Notes: generated by a model from the letters alone, not told the origin. A DNA stretch of 64,000 nt from Ahaetulla prasina (GCF_028640845.1 NC_080540.1:98884061-98948060); one strand, 5' to 3'. Numbered from the stretch's first letter, positions 49,101-60,656 are shown. Made by a program: numbers and translations.

Positions 49101-52100
49101 TTTAAAACTTATGTTTCAAAAGTACTGAACGTTATAGAAATAAATGTGATTTTTATGAGAAAAGCAGTTGCAATCCTTCTCATTACATATTCAGTAAGAG
49201 TTTCTTAGGTACCAAATTAAAACAAGTTACATTTCTAATATTAATTTTGCATTTAAGTGTAAGGTCACCAATATCCTAGTCATTTCAGCTGTATCTCCAA
49301 TGTATTATGAAATGAATAGTCCCATCCATGAATAAGAAACATTGTTTAACTTCTAATAATCTCCACTACAGTTGCTGTTATTGATTACTGCCTCACAAGC
49401 ATCTATCCAATCACGGTAAATATCCATTGGTTCTGAAGGATGAGTGATAGGAATCTGAAATTCTTCTTGACATACAGTATATAAGATATCACCCCAGTTT
49501 TCCAAGCTCTTTCCATCTTAAAGTCACAGGATTTAGAGAAAGGATATGTAAATTGGATCTAAGGGGTTCCAGTCATCTTCCAGTCATCTTGTGTTTAGAC
49601 TTCCACTTAGATTCCCTACAACCCATTCCCTACAACCCATCTTTGCCTGGTCAGAGAACTCTCCTAAACCTTATTTCCAAAGGAAATCAGCAGATATTCT
49701 TATCTTACCTCTTATCTAAAAACAAATTTGTAAAGCTCTGAAAAATTCTCATAATTCAGTCCTGATCAAGAAAAATACATTAAGAGTTGGCAGAAACAAC
49801 AAATATAATGTCCCAAAGGTGATTGCTTTTCAGTTTCTCTTTGCCTTTTGTCTGGAATTTCTTTATATGTTTATCCCATCTCTTTTGTAAAACAAAGATA
49901 AGAAAGTTATCCAAACCATTCTTCTGATTTATTGTTCACATTTCCCTTTTAATTATGAAGATCTTAGTTGGTTTCATTTTAAATCTAGTTCCTTCCCTGT
50001 AATGTCCAAGTATCAAAGTCCCATTTTATCGCCTTTCTGTTTAATTGTTTAATCCACAATCTTTTCCCAGAAAATATTCTCCTAATTAATTTCAAAATCT
50101 TATTTCAAATCCATCTGATTCCTTAATTTATATAAAGTAATTTATAACTTTTCAGATCAACATTCTAATCCACTTTTGCTGTTTATTCCAAAATATTTTT
50201 TAAAAGTCCTTGCATAAAACTTTCTTTCATCAAGGATTGAAGGAGATTCACCCCACATGATAAGACTTGTCTTTCCAAAAGTTCTTTATACTGTTCTGTT
50301 CTGTTCTGTTCTATTCTAATTCTAATTCTAATTCTATTCTATTCTATTCTATTCTATTCTATTCTATTCATTATTATTATATACACATATACACAGTAAA
50401 CAAGCTATTTCCAGAAGTGATTAAGAACAGAAATATGTGAACCCAGTGGCTCAGCTCCCAGCACTCTAAAATCCACAACTGTCTTCTTGTCTTCTCCCAC
50501 AGAACCACTGTATGGAGCACTTGTAGGCAATCCAATCCTCCCCTTCATTATTATACATTTCCTTCATTATCTGGCATTCTTCTGAAGTGATCTGAAGTCT
50601 GTTTAGGATTTAGATTTAGGATTTAGAAATGTAACGTAAACACAATCTCAAGGTTGAAAAAGCCTTCAATCTATGGAATTACCATCTTTCAAAGAAATCC
50701 ATGTAAGCATGGTTTGGGGATTAAGAGACTTTCTAAGTAATTCATGGGCTAGATTCACTCATAGAATAATATGTAAACTTCTCAGTGGAATGAAGCTGTT
50801 AATATTTTCCTAGCAGAGACCTACTTCATACTTTCCATTAATGAACAACTAATAATATACCTTGTGTTAGTTACCTTCATATAGCCTATATTTTTTTAGC
50901 TTCTATTTTTTCTAGTATTGCAAAACCTACGGCTTATTCAAGAAAATAAATGCTATATATTTAGTTAAGAATCCTGATGATTCCACCTGGATTTTATTAC
51001 CTCATTTTTTCTGTTAATCAATCAATATTAATCCAGAAGCCTTAAAGCAATATTCTACACATTTTCAAAATGACTTTCGCAGATTATTGGCATTATTGAT
51101 AGTCTTTATAAATATTAACAAACACAAAGATACATATTTTTTAAATAACATTATTGCTTGGAGATTACACACATGCCTTGTAAATTGAAATTCTAAATTC
51201 CAATTCCTGTGAGATGCCAAGCAAGGACTTAAAAAAAGGCAGCTATCAGCAAGTGTGTTACCTTTTGCTCCAGGGAGCTGTAATTCTTAAGGCAGACAAC
51301 TGGTTAAGGTTTGTAAAAAAAAAGGTACCTCATCTTGTGAATTGAACTTAGAAGCAAACTTCTCACTTTGAACTGTTTGTTGTGTGAGAACAGTAATCAT
51401 GTTTTGTCCTTGTAAACTGCCTTTGATTGGGGCCGGGATAGCTCAGGCAATAGAGAAGCCTGTTATTAAAAAACACAGAGCCTGCAATTACTGCAGGTTC
51501 GAGCCCGGCCCAAGGTTGACTCAGCCTTCCACCCTTTATAAGGTAGGTAAAATGAGGACCCAGATTGTTGGGGGGGCAATAAGTTGACTTTGTAAAAAAA
51601 TATACAAATAGAATGAGACTATTGCCTTATACATTGTAAGCCGCCCTGAGTCTTCGGAGAAGGGCGGGGTATAAATGTAAACAAAAAAAAAATTATTATT
51701 CCGATTCCGGCCTTTTGATTTTCACCTTTCTGTCCCAAATGTTTCTGTTGATTCCAATTAACCTGTGATTTTTCTAGTCCATCTTACTAGCCCTTACCCT
51801 GTGGAGTCTCTGACTCTAGCTGGATTATTAAAATATATTGGTCATTTTCCCATATTGCAGTGCATTTTCTAGATTCATACTAAAGCAGCGATATTCAGAC
51901 AGGTTTTATATTACTTAAAAGTAAGATGAAAGCTACAATAAATCAATAAAAATAACTTTGAACGGTCACTAAATGAACTGTTATATATTGAGGACTACCT
52001 GTACCAGGATTAAGACTTTTATATTTATTTCATTTCTTTGACCTGTCTTGCTTATTCAACCGGATTTTTGTTTTTTGTTTTTTACCTTTTCTGATTTTTT

Positions 52101-55100
52101 TTTTAATCAACTCAGAAAATTCCAGACAGTGGGTAGATAGAAAATATAGTTTTAAAAATTAACTATATTTATTGAAAAGCAGTTGCAATTGTTTCTGGTA
52201 TCCATTTGAACAGATTTGGATTTTTTCTTTGCTGTTTGTAGTGATTTATCTTTGTAAGAAATCTGCAGTCCTGAGACAGTGCTCAACTCAGGAGTGTACT
52301 CTTTTATGCCAGGTCTGCAAGATCATTAATCATAAGTGCCTCTGCAGGTTAAAGTATTGATGTACATTGTGATTCTTACAACTTTCCATGTGATGCATCC
52401 CACTATTTTACTAATAACAGTAAACAAATGTTGTTCATTACCCCCATGGAAAGTTTGCCATTCTCTAGTTAGAATTATGACTGACCCAATAAGATAGATA
52501 GCGTGTCCATATTTTAGATTTCCTATGACCATGCTTGTAAGAGTGGCCATTTAAGTTCAATCGTATTTAACATGGGGTGAGTTATCAACTGTACGCGGAT
52601 GACACCCAGCTGTACATTTCCACCCCTGACCACCCCAATGTAGCTGTTGAAGTGTTGTCTCGGTGTGTGGAGGCCGTACGGGTCTGGATGGGGAGAAACA
52701 GGCTCAGGCTCAACCCCTCCAAGACTGAGTGGCTGTGGATGCCGGCATCCCGGTACAGTCAGCTGCAACCGCGGCTGACTGTTGGGGGCGAATCATTGGC
52801 CCCAATGGAGAGGGTGCGCAATTTGGGGGTTCTCCAGGATGGACGGTTGTCTTTTGAAAATCATTTGGCGACCGTCTCCAGGAGAGCTTTTTACCAGGTC
52901 CGCCTGGTCCGCCAGTTGCGCCCCTTTCTAGACCGGGATGCCTTATGCACGGTCACTCATGCCCTCGTCACTTCTCGCCTGGACTACTGTAACGCTCTCT
53001 ACATGGGGCTCCCCTTGAGGTGCACCCGGAGACTTCAGTTAGTTCAGAATGCAGCCGCGCGGGTGATAGAGGGAGCCACTCGTGGCTCCCATATAACACC
53101 GATCCTGCGCAGGCTGCACTGGCTACCTGTGGTTTTCCGAGTGCACTTCAAGGTGTTGGTTACCACCTTTAAAGCGCTCCATGGCATAGGACCGGGATAT
53201 CTTCGGGACCGCCTTCTGTTACCACATGCCTCCCACCGACCGGTACGCTCTCATAGAGAGGGCCTCCTCAGGGTGCCGTCAGCCAGACAGTGCAGGCTGG
53301 CGACCCCCAGGGGGAGAGCCTTCTCTGTGGGGGCACCTACCCTCTGGAATGAGCTTCCCCCAGGACTTCGACAACTTCCAGACCTCCGGACTTTTCGCCG
53401 CGAGCTTAAAACATATCTATTCTTTCGAGCAGGACTGGCTTAATAGGGTTTTAAATATGGATTTTATTGGGGTTTATTTTATATTTTGTATTGTATTTTA
53501 AATTTAGGCTATTGGAATAAGTTTTTTAAATATTGTTTTTATTGAAATGTATCGTTTTTATTTTATCTGCCTGTTCACCACCCTGAGTCCTCCGGGAGAA
53601 GGGCGGTATACAAATTAAATTATTATTATTATTATTTATTATTAACAGTAAAATCATTGGTTTGTGTTGTTGTTAGTACAATCTTCACACACGCACACAC
53701 ACACGCACATTTCTTTATTCAGTCATGGATCAGCATGTGTACAGTCTGCATTTTCCACATGAACATGACAGCCTAGAGCAGGCCAACACATTTATATCTG
53801 TTATTCACTTGAGAATATTATGAGATTCTTTGAAGCTGTTTCATAAACAAGAAAAACAATGTTGAATACTAAAATCTTAGCAGGCATCTCCAGTTGACCA
53901 CTGTTTTCATTACTCAGTTTGTTCCAAAAGTGTTTGAAAGCAATATACAATCATTCTGCAGTTCAGAATTCCTGAAAACAGATGAAAATTACTATTTAAA
54001 AGCTTTACAACCAAAATCCCACAGCTCTACATAAAATGGTAAGAAAGAGAGAAAAATTGAAAACCTCAGCAGCTGCTTTTCAACAGCTGTTTTGGGGATG
54101 AGAAGAGAAAAACTGTTAATCTTAACCATTTTCAAGTTTCCTTTCTTTGTCTGGACTACTTAGGAGTTTTGGTATCTTCTATCTTCCCAATTAGCATTCT
54201 AGTTAAGGCTGATGGGACTTGAATATTAGATGAAGGGTCACATTTCTGATGTAAAGATTAAGTGGTACATATATTTGTTTGGGCGGTATATAAGTTTGAT
54301 AAAAAATTGATAAATTTAATAAAGAAATTATTTTATAAATAAGCAAGATGCAACAGATTTTCCTTACCTCACATTTTTAGTCAAACAAATTTGTTTCATC
54401 TTCCGTTCCAAAAGGTGAATTTTATTTTAAAAGCAATTTTTCATTGCAGAAGCAATGCTCTAGTAGATTGTATTATTAACTGACCACAGATGAACATGTT
54501 TCAGCCCATTATCATATACAATGCTAAAAGCAAGGAAGTCAGAAAATATTTTTCCAAAATCCAAGTGATAGAGAATATTTTTCCCTAGTGTTTGGGAGCG
54601 GGAGCGGGAGCGGGGGCGGGGGGGGAGATCAAATATCACATTTTAATAAAAAACACCTTATTGGTACTTTTAAAAGGTTATAAAAAAGCAAAATTAAACA
54701 CACTTTTTCTGTCACCAAATATTCTTGGATACATTTTACTTCATTTGAATGTGGTTGGAGGTTATAAATATAATCCCCAAGTATTTGCTAGGCTAACTGA
54801 ATATCACATGCTGAGTAATCTACCTCACATTTTGGTGTCATGCCATTGCATACTATGTTAAATATGACCTCAACTGTTCAGTGTCCTCCTCCTTCTCTGT
54901 CATTATTGAATTCCTGACTGAGAAGATGAATCTTGTGTTCTGATTGGCCCTGAGACTCCAATAAAATTGATTGATGGGCTGACTGACTGTTCTGCATACT
55001 CCTGTGTGTCATCTCTGAATTTAGCCCTTTTGAATTGTTAGTTTATTTATTAAATTTGTGTACCATCCAACTCGCATCAAATCTAGGCAGTTCACAAGTA

Positions 55101-58100
55101 AAAACATTTTTAAACAATTACAACAAATAAATAAATAAAAAGTAAACGATAGCAAATATGACAATAATTGGATACGAACAGGAAAAAAAGGACTATCCAA
55201 AGGGGCTTGGCTCACTCTTGCTAAATGCTAGGGAATGAGCCAGGTCCCTTCAGAACACCAGTGGTGTTAGTAAATGAAGATTTGAGAACTATGGCTAAGT
55301 TTTCTTTTATTACAATCTTCTATATCTTGTGTATTGTGTCTAAAAATGTAATATTAAATATAGTACTATAATAGGTGGACAGCCTAGGTCAGTGAACTTC
55401 AGTAACCTATCTTGGAAAGCATTAGAGAATGAAAATAATTCTTGCCTGAGCTGATACACTATACAGTAGTGTGTTCAGTCCAAGCAACATTTCTCTGTCA
55501 TAGTATAATTCTGCATTTGCATGGTAGTGGTGGATACTCCCTGTGCAAACATAACTTTAGTGGTAATTAATATTGTTCCCTGTCAGCTAGTTTCTGTTCC
55601 CAGGATGAAAAAAGTGATGGAGTTCTGCTGTTCTGAAAGATATTTGTAAAATCTTGTCAGAGAAATATTTATTATTTCCCCCTATTCTTTGAAATTCGGG
55701 AACTGAATCAAGTAACAATGTAGAATTTAACACATTTTGCTTTTTTCATTCTGGAATATTCAGTATTTACTTTTTATTCATGTGGCAATAGATAATAATT
55801 TGTGACATTAAGCTGGTTTTTCTACGGCAGTTTATAATCACTAGGGATATACTGTAGATTGAATTCACATGTTGTACCAAGCCAAGTCTCAGTTTGTTTA
55901 ATTTTATTTTATTGAATAAATTACAATTGGTTGGCTTTCTAGAACATTTAAAGCCATTAACATGGTCTGTGAATTAATTGGCTATATTCACACCATGTGC
56001 AAAGCCAAAATTAAATAAGTTATATATGTCATATAATATTCCAAAAAGTTGGCCTCAGGTTACAGCATTTTTTTTTTATTTACATTTATATCCCGCCCTT
56101 CTCCGAAGACTCAGGGCGGCTTACATTGTGTAAGGCAATAGTCTCATCCTATTTGTATATTTATATACAAGTCAACTTATTGCCCCCCCAACAATCTGGG
56201 TCCTCATTTTACCTACCTTATAAAGGATGGAAGGCTGAGTCAACCTTGGGCCTGGTGGGACTCGAGCCTGCAGTAATTGCAAGCAGCTGTGTTTCTTACA
56301 GCCTGAGCCACCCACGGCCATTTCATGTTTTGTTTTATTTTTTCTTCTTGACCCTTTGTTTATCTGTGATCTGATCTGTGTCTGCCAATAAATATCATTC
56401 AAAGGTGATTTTAATATAGACAGTTCACAAAAATTAGCCGTCTGGTTCATTTTATGTTCTTGTGCAAAACTACGGGTTTTAACTAGACATAATAAAAGGC
56501 TTTTGCTCTTCTGGGCATTTAAAAACTTGGCTTAAAATGACCACTAGAAACCGCTTGAAAGTGTGGGATAAAATATAGCACTGATTTCTGCTATCATTAA
56601 CACTGCTTGTGTGCTGTGCCTAGCAATTAACTCCTTATGTTGTTAGGAAAACAATGAGGAAACCTAGCATTAACATTCAGTATTTATTTTCAAAGTGGAA
56701 AATTCCTACTTATTCATAGTGACCAGCATGCTATATAATTTATGTGTGTGACATCTACACAAATTAGCAGTCTTGCTTCTCCAAATGTTGGCACTTATGT
56801 AGTCAAAATAGCTAGTTCTAGTTGTACCAGAGGCTCTCCAAAACAAAAATAAAAACTCAAATAAACCAATCAATCCTGGGAGAATGAACTATATAGCCTA
56901 GGTTTGAATTTGCTCATTTTTTACAGAGCGTTGGTTGACTGAAGTGGGGAGAAATGGGGGGGGGAAAGGGTAAAATGGAGTTCTGTAGACAAATAGCTGC
57001 CTGTAAAGAGAATGGAAAAACTTCACACTGTAGTAGTTGTTGCAGTTTTTACGGGGCCAATCAATGCTGTTTTACTGTAATATTTTAGTCAGTATACCTA
57101 CTAAACAGTTTTAAAACAACCAGAGGTTAAAAGCCAAGGCCTTGTGTGAATAACCAATATATGACTAATTTATCCCCCCAAAAAATTATGATGAATATTT
57201 GTTTAACTATTTGTATAATTGGTCTCCCTACTTTGTGAATGCATAGTGTAAGTTAGCCTTAACAGATAAGAATTTAAGAGAATAGTTTTCATATGACAAT
57301 GAGAATAATAAATAATTGTAAACATTTTTTATCAAGTAATAGATTATGGAATGGTTATTAGGAAAATAATGTTATAAGAAGTTAAAAATAGATATTTTAA
57401 AACAAGTTAAAATGCTAACCCTCTTTTTTTTTCCCCCAGTGGAAACTTGTTTGTGACAATGACTGGAAAGCACCATTAACTGTCTCCTTATTGTTCGTGG
57501 GTGTGCTGTTGGGATCCTTTATATCTGGGCAGCTATCAGACAGGTATAGAATATGTATGATAAGCTCTTTATTTATTATTTTCATGCACAACTCATTCAG
57601 GATCACATTTTAGGATGTCATTTTTGTCCAGCACTATATATTTATCTCTAATTAGATAACATTTATTCATTTATAATTATTGGTATGCCATTTACATCAG
57701 CAGTTCGCAATATTTTGTATGCAAATAAAATATTAAAATATTGTTTTAAAAATCTTTAAAATGTGGTACTTTTTTAAAAAAAAGTCCACAAAAGACTTGA
57801 AGAAAAGGTTGGTATTTTTTGTCCCAAAGGTGCTTTTTCCATTTTTTTGTTTTTTGTTTGAGAACGTTTTGCTTGTCATCAAAGAAGCTGCTCAATTGCC
57901 TTTCGGAAAAAGCGCTTTTGAAACAATCATGACCTGGATGATTGAGAATCTCCATAGATGTTGGTATTTCTTCTGTTTTCCAAACAATCAAGCAGGGAGA
58001 ATAGCCTTACCTCAGAGTGTAACCTGTTTCCAGGGTGAAGAGGCTGCCACTAGGAATGTCATTTTTCCTTTTCCTACCCCTTTAGTTGCTCCAAGGGTCT

Positions 58101-59979
58101 AAAATCCAACCATCTGTTGTTTTCTCATGTTTTTTGTGTATGTATTAAATTTAAACTTGTACAAAGAATCTTTATCATCATCTTTCTTCCTTTAAAGGTT
58201 TGTTGAAATTTCATAAAAAGATTCCACTGCGGTCTTCATGTTCATATGTTTGAGAATTGGCATATCTTTCTAATGCTAATTAGCTGGTCTCGGCTAGTTC
58301 ATTATTTTCATAAACTCTTGTTTAATAGCCATCTGATTTGTTTTTATTATTATTTTTGTCTCATTACAGATTTGGTCGGAAGAATGTGCTGTTTGTAACA
58401 ATGGGGATCCAGACTGCCTTTAGCTTTATCCAGGTCTTCTCAACAAGCTGGGAGATGTTTTCTGTTCTCTTTCTTATTGTTGGAATGGGCCAAATATCTA
58501 ATTATGTGGCAGCGTTTGTTCTTGGTATGTGATTGTCTTTATGCAAACAGAAATTCTCAATAGCCTGACTCACTGGCTCAGTGAGGGGCATCTTTAGTTT
58601 CTGTCTTCTCCACAACAGTATTTCCAACATTGCTAAGCAGAACATAATTTAAAAACGTATCTGATAAAAGTAGAACTGGTAGCCAACCTTCTTATTTTAA
58701 ACTTGCATTGAACGTGTATGTTTGTTGTATACAACTGGAATGAGCATCTGATATGAGATACCCTTAAACTCTTCTGATGTTTTGACCATGCACTATCCTT
58801 CCTGCAAGGGCATTAACAACATCCAGTGTACATCAGCCGGAAGGAACAATTTTATTCCTCACTAATGGCCTTGATGATTGTAATACACTTGCCAATTGGT
58901 GAGCTTCTCAACCCTCTCCGGTTGTTTTTCAGCTATGGTAGATTATTTCCCCTTACTTAAATATTAATATTTTTTTAACAGCTTGCTCAACGGTCTCGCA
59001 GAAGAGGAGGAATTCTTCTCCTATTGGAAAATGTTTTTTATCTTTGTGATTCAATCTCCTCTCCTCCATCTCTTTCCTGTGAATGTGTTTGTAGGTAATA
59101 TATGCTCACAACCTACTATCACTGCATACTATCTTCTGAACACAAAATACATAGTTTTCTGTATACCTATAATACAAACTACCAAGAGGTTGTGCCTTGA
59201 AAGAGTGGCTGACAGGTAGAGCAAGAGTGTTCAGGCTGGCTCCAAAGTACCAGTTCAGATCTGATTCTGCATTCCTTCAAGTAAGAATGGTTGAGATACA
59301 GGTAGTCCTCGATTTACAACAGTTCATTTAATGACCGTTCAAAGTTACAACTACTGAAAAAAGTGACATGACTTTTTTCACACTTACAACCCTTGCAGCA
59401 TCCCCATGGTCACATGATTTACATTTGGATGCTTGACAACTGACTCACATTTAAGACAATTGCAATGTCCCAGACTCACGTGATCCCCTTTTGCGACCTC
59501 CTGACAAAGTCAATGGGAAAACCAGATTCACTTAACAACCATGTTACTAATTTAAGAACTGCAATGATTCACTTATACAAATGTGGCAAGAAAAGGTAAA
59601 ATGGGCCGAAACTCACTTAACAAATTTCTCACTTAACAACACATTGGGCTCAATTGTGGTTGTAAGTTGAAGGCTACTTGCATATAAACTCACAGAAGAA
59701 GCAACAGTTCAATGTATTTTCATCAGTTTTTCCCATATTTAGTACATAAAATAATTGGTTTGTATATTACAGTAAACGTGTTAATTCATTCTTCCTTGTT
59801 TGAACAGGTGCAGAAATTCTTGGCAAATCCATCCGCATTATATATGGCACATTAGGTGTCTGCATATTTTATGCATTTGGCTACATGATGCTGCCACTGG
59901 GTGCATACTTCATTCGAGACTGGCGATTGCTGTTAATGGCTCTTACTATTCCTGGGCTGTTATATTTTCCATTGTGGTG
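41251..59979 (+). CDS. SLC22A5: SLC22A5 (OCTN2) carnitine transporter gene, exons 1-4; exons 5-10 lie past the window
   Basis: Four exons join in frame: 41251-41643, 57440-57543, 58370-58524 and 59808-59979, giving residues 1 to about 275. OCTN2 is the high-affinity sodium-dependent carnitine transporter of the plasma membrane; it supplies carnitine for mitochondrial fatty-acid oxidation and also moves organic cations. The first residues ([17 protein letters not shown]) and helix 1 ([19 protein letters not shown]) are nearly those of mammalian OCTN2, and CIFYAFGYM in exon 4 is OCTN2-like rather than OCTN1-like. All introns are GT-AG. No exon 5 (PESPRW block) was found between 59980 and 64000, so the gene leaves the window in intron 4. 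Confidence 0.95.
42085..42106 (-). repeat. C-rich tract, G-quadruplex-prone on the - strand
   Basis: Four runs of four or five C separated by single A, about 440 bp downstream of SLC22A5 exon 1. Confidence 0.8.
42739..43097 (-). mobile_element. tRNA-derived SINE, long family (about 360 bp)
   Basis: Read on the - strand: ggggacacggtggctcaggg (A-box-like), ttcgaatccctagtgctgcc (B box), a long body, and a 3' end in AAGGTAA-type repeats at 42739. It is a different SINE family from those with the L2 tail. Confidence 0.8.
43098..43178. repeat. (AAT)n microsatellite
   Basis: Over 20 aat units, interrupted once by gaat, directly joined to the head end of the SINE at 42739. Confidence 0.97.
43600..43685 (+). 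mobile_element. Decayed LINE/SINE 3' tail
   Basis: tactgcccagtccattggag and tgggcagctaataaattcaa resemble the L2-type terminal hairpin (gcccag, loop, ctgggc) with an A/T-rich tail. Confidence 0.5.
44268..45479 (-). mobile_element. CR1-like LINE with reverse transcriptase, 5'-truncated
   Basis: The - strand frames 45040-45822 and 44337-45068 overlap with one frameshift near 45050. In order they give [51 protein letters not shown], the catalytic FADDTKL, then [15 protein letters not shown] and the end shared with the CR1 at 5615. The 3' UTR ends gagttggaagggaccttgg (reversed) next to the target duplication. The upstream end runs into a hAT element at 45480. Not a host gene. Confidence 0.9.
45480..45907. 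mobile_element. hAT-like non-autonomous element joined to the 5' end of the CR1
   Basis: Left terminus CAGTGATGGTTAACCTTTTT; right terminus ccataggttcgccatca, its inverted partner but lacking the last bases. The interior is GC-rich with inverted gcctggggagggc / gccctccccaggc arms near 45666-45709. No 8-bp duplication is found at its two ends here. Confidence 0.75.
46775..46810. repeat. (GT)n/(GGAT)n microsatellite
   Basis: tgtgtgtgtggatggatggg and further ggat units. Confidence 0.9.
47072..48366 (+). repeat. Tandem duplication, copy 1 (1,295-bp unit)
   Basis: The unit beginning ctaaaaacctgttataattg recurs 1,295 bp downstream almost identically, including two identical 64-codon spurious frames on the - strand. 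It ends cctttgcctggtcagagaact-like sequence at the junction. Confidence 0.95.
48367..49662 (+). repeat. Tandem duplication, copy 2
   Basis: Second copy of 47072-48366, with a handful of differences (ggaatcttaaattc against ggaatctgaaattc, one lost C). It ends at ggtcagagaactct before unique sequence. Confidence 0.95.
50291..50369. repeat. Pentanucleotide microsatellite, TTCTG then CTATT (AATAG type)
   Basis: Units change from ttctg through ttcta/aattc to ctatt; the last is the complement of AATAG, the pentamer expanded in snakes. Confidence 0.95.
51429..51690 (+). mobile_element. tRNA-derived SINE with L2-type tail, nearly complete
   Basis: Starts ggggccgggatagctcaggc (A box) and has gcaggttcgagcccggccc (B box), whose end can pair with the first bases like an acceptor stem. 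Then comes the body, the hairpin ccgccctgagtcttcggaga, and a tail of A. Best reference copy of this family in the window. Confidence 0.9.
51960..52001. mobile_element. Pogo-like MITE, terminal fragment
   Basis: ggtcactaaatgaactgtta then ttgaggactacctgta: the inverted terminus of the family with TA; nothing else of the element remains. Confidence 0.75.
52572..53640 (+). mobile_element. L2-like LINE, C-terminal half of reverse transcriptase, open frame
   Basis: From [14 protein letters not shown] at 52583 the frame is open for 288 codons to the TAA at 53441-53443, through [49 protein letters not shown] and [18 protein letters not shown]. Then come the 3' UTR, the hairpin caccctgagtcctccgggag and an ATT tail. 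It is 5'-truncated just before the YADD active site. The intact frame suggests recent insertion, but it is still a fragment. Confidence 0.93.
54594..54625 (+). repeat. (GGGAGC)n G-rich tract, G-quadruplex-prone
   Basis: GGGAGC repeated three times, then runs of five and eight G, in an AT-rich part of SLC22A5 intron 1. Confidence 0.9.
55035..55137 (-). mobile_element. Decayed LINE 3' tail
   Basis: tttatttattaaatttgtgt, accatccaactcgcatcaaa and ctaggcagttcac resemble a diverged L2-type tail in reverse. Confidence 0.45.
56070..56320 (-). mobile_element. tRNA-derived SINE with L2-type tail
   Basis: A-rich end and cccgcccttctccgaagact at the left, caatctgggtcctcatttta body, ggactcgagcctgcag B-box side, and a head ending gagccacccacggcc. 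Confidence 0.88.
57440..57543 (+). CDS. SLC22A5: SLC22A5 exon 2 (residues 132-166)
   Basis: The 104-bp exon follows a strong acceptor (T tract then cccccag) and precedes the donor gtatag. It encodes [16 protein letters not shown], helix 2 and GQLSDR of motif A, with the canonical arginine (AG|A) where SLC22A4 has lysine. Confidence 0.96.
57544..58369 (+). other. SLC22A5 intron 2
   Basis: The block at about 57780-58040 reads openly in places on both strands and resembles dispersed squamate repeats, but I cannot name a family. The rest is AT-rich. Confidence 0.5.
58370..58524 (+). CDS. SLC22A5: SLC22A5 exon 3 (residues 166-218)
   Basis: The 155-bp exon follows an acceptor ending attacag and precedes the donor gtatgt. 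It encodes [12 protein letters not shown], then [11 protein letters not shown] and [16 protein letters not shown], closer to OCTN2 (VAAFVLG) than to OCTN1 (VVAFILG). Confidence 0.96.
58525..59807 (+). other. SLC22A5 intron 3
   Basis: Holds one pogo-like MITE (59299-59680). The remaining sequence shows nothing recognisable. Confidence 0.8.
59299..59680. mobile_element. Pogo-like MITE
   Basis: 382 bp starting CAGGTAGTCCTCGATTTACA after TA and ending gtaagttgaaggctacttg; the right flank is CA instead of TA. Internal cttaacaaccatgttacta motifs are shared with 17161. Confidence 0.82.
59808..59979 (+). CDS. SLC22A5: SLC22A5 exon 4 (residues 218-275)
   Basis: The 172-bp exon follows an acceptor ending gaacag and precedes the donor gtgagt. 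It opens with GAEILGKS (threonine replaced by alanine at the second position of the OCTN motif), then [20 protein letters not shown] and [12 protein letters not shown], ending in the split tryptophan of PLWW. Confidence 0.95.
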
Positions 59980-60522
59980 GTGAGTGTTTACTATTTTGAA
60001 GTCCCCATTGCCCTTCCCAAATTAAATGACAACACCTTTTATGTTAATTGTGATAATTGACATAATTAAGGTACAATGGGTACCAGCTAATCTTGATAAT
60101 TGGTTTTTGATTTATTAATGAAATAGTAGTACTAAGTGATTATTTTGCTACTTATTTGCTAATAAGCAATCTGTTCCAAACAAAAATGGCTAAATTGGAT
60201 TGGATTCCTAAGGAAACAAAAATAAGTTAACAGTTCTCTTAGAACTACCGTACATTGTTAAGAAAGATTTAGGATTTGAATGCAATGCAAGTGAATGCAA
60301 TTATACAGTGAAGAGCATTAGTGCATTAAATTTCTGACCCATTCCCCTAAAGTTTCAGACGAAGAAAAAGACCCACAAGAGAGAATGACTTGGGAAACAT
60401 GCATTTCTCTCAAATTTGGTCTAGCACAGTTTGTTATTCATCCAGATTTGGTTCATGCTCAACTTATTAGAAAGGACTTAGTAGCATTTTTTACGATAAT
60501 AAGTAATAGTCATGCCTTAGGA

Positions 60523-60656
60523 CAGGGGTGTCAAACTCACGTTGTCATGGTGGCATCATGTGATGTATTGGGACTTTTCCCCCCTTCAGTAAACCAGGCG
60601 TGGGCGTGGCCAGCGCGTGACGCATCTGGTTCATAGGCCAGGAGTTTGACAGCCCT
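60523..60656. mobile_element. Short hAT-like MITE with 8-bp target duplication
   Basis: 134 bp with termini CAGGGGTGTCAAACTCAC and gagtttgacagccctg, flanked by ccttagga and ctctagga (six of eight identical). A GC-rich core contains ggcgtgggcgtggcc. Confidence 0.82.

Larger units (their letters stand above)
41644..57439 (+). other. SLC22A5 intron 1 (15.8 kb)
   Basis: Holds a C-rich tract, SINEs, a CR1-hAT chimera nested in a SINE, a 1.3-kb tandem duplication, an AATAG-type microsatellite, an L2 LINE and a G-rich tract. 49670-50290, 50370-51420 and 56330-57430 show no recognisable element. Mammalian intron 1 carries a PPAR-alpha element; I could not pick one out by eye. Confidence 0.8.

Noticed and set aside
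51429..51515. tRNA gene
   Set aside because: The A and B boxes belong to a SINE head; the cloverleaf is not intact and SINE body follows directly.
52577..53443. 288-codon frame as a possible host gene
   Set aside because: C-terminal L2 reverse transcriptase with the L2 3' hairpin and microsatellite tail.
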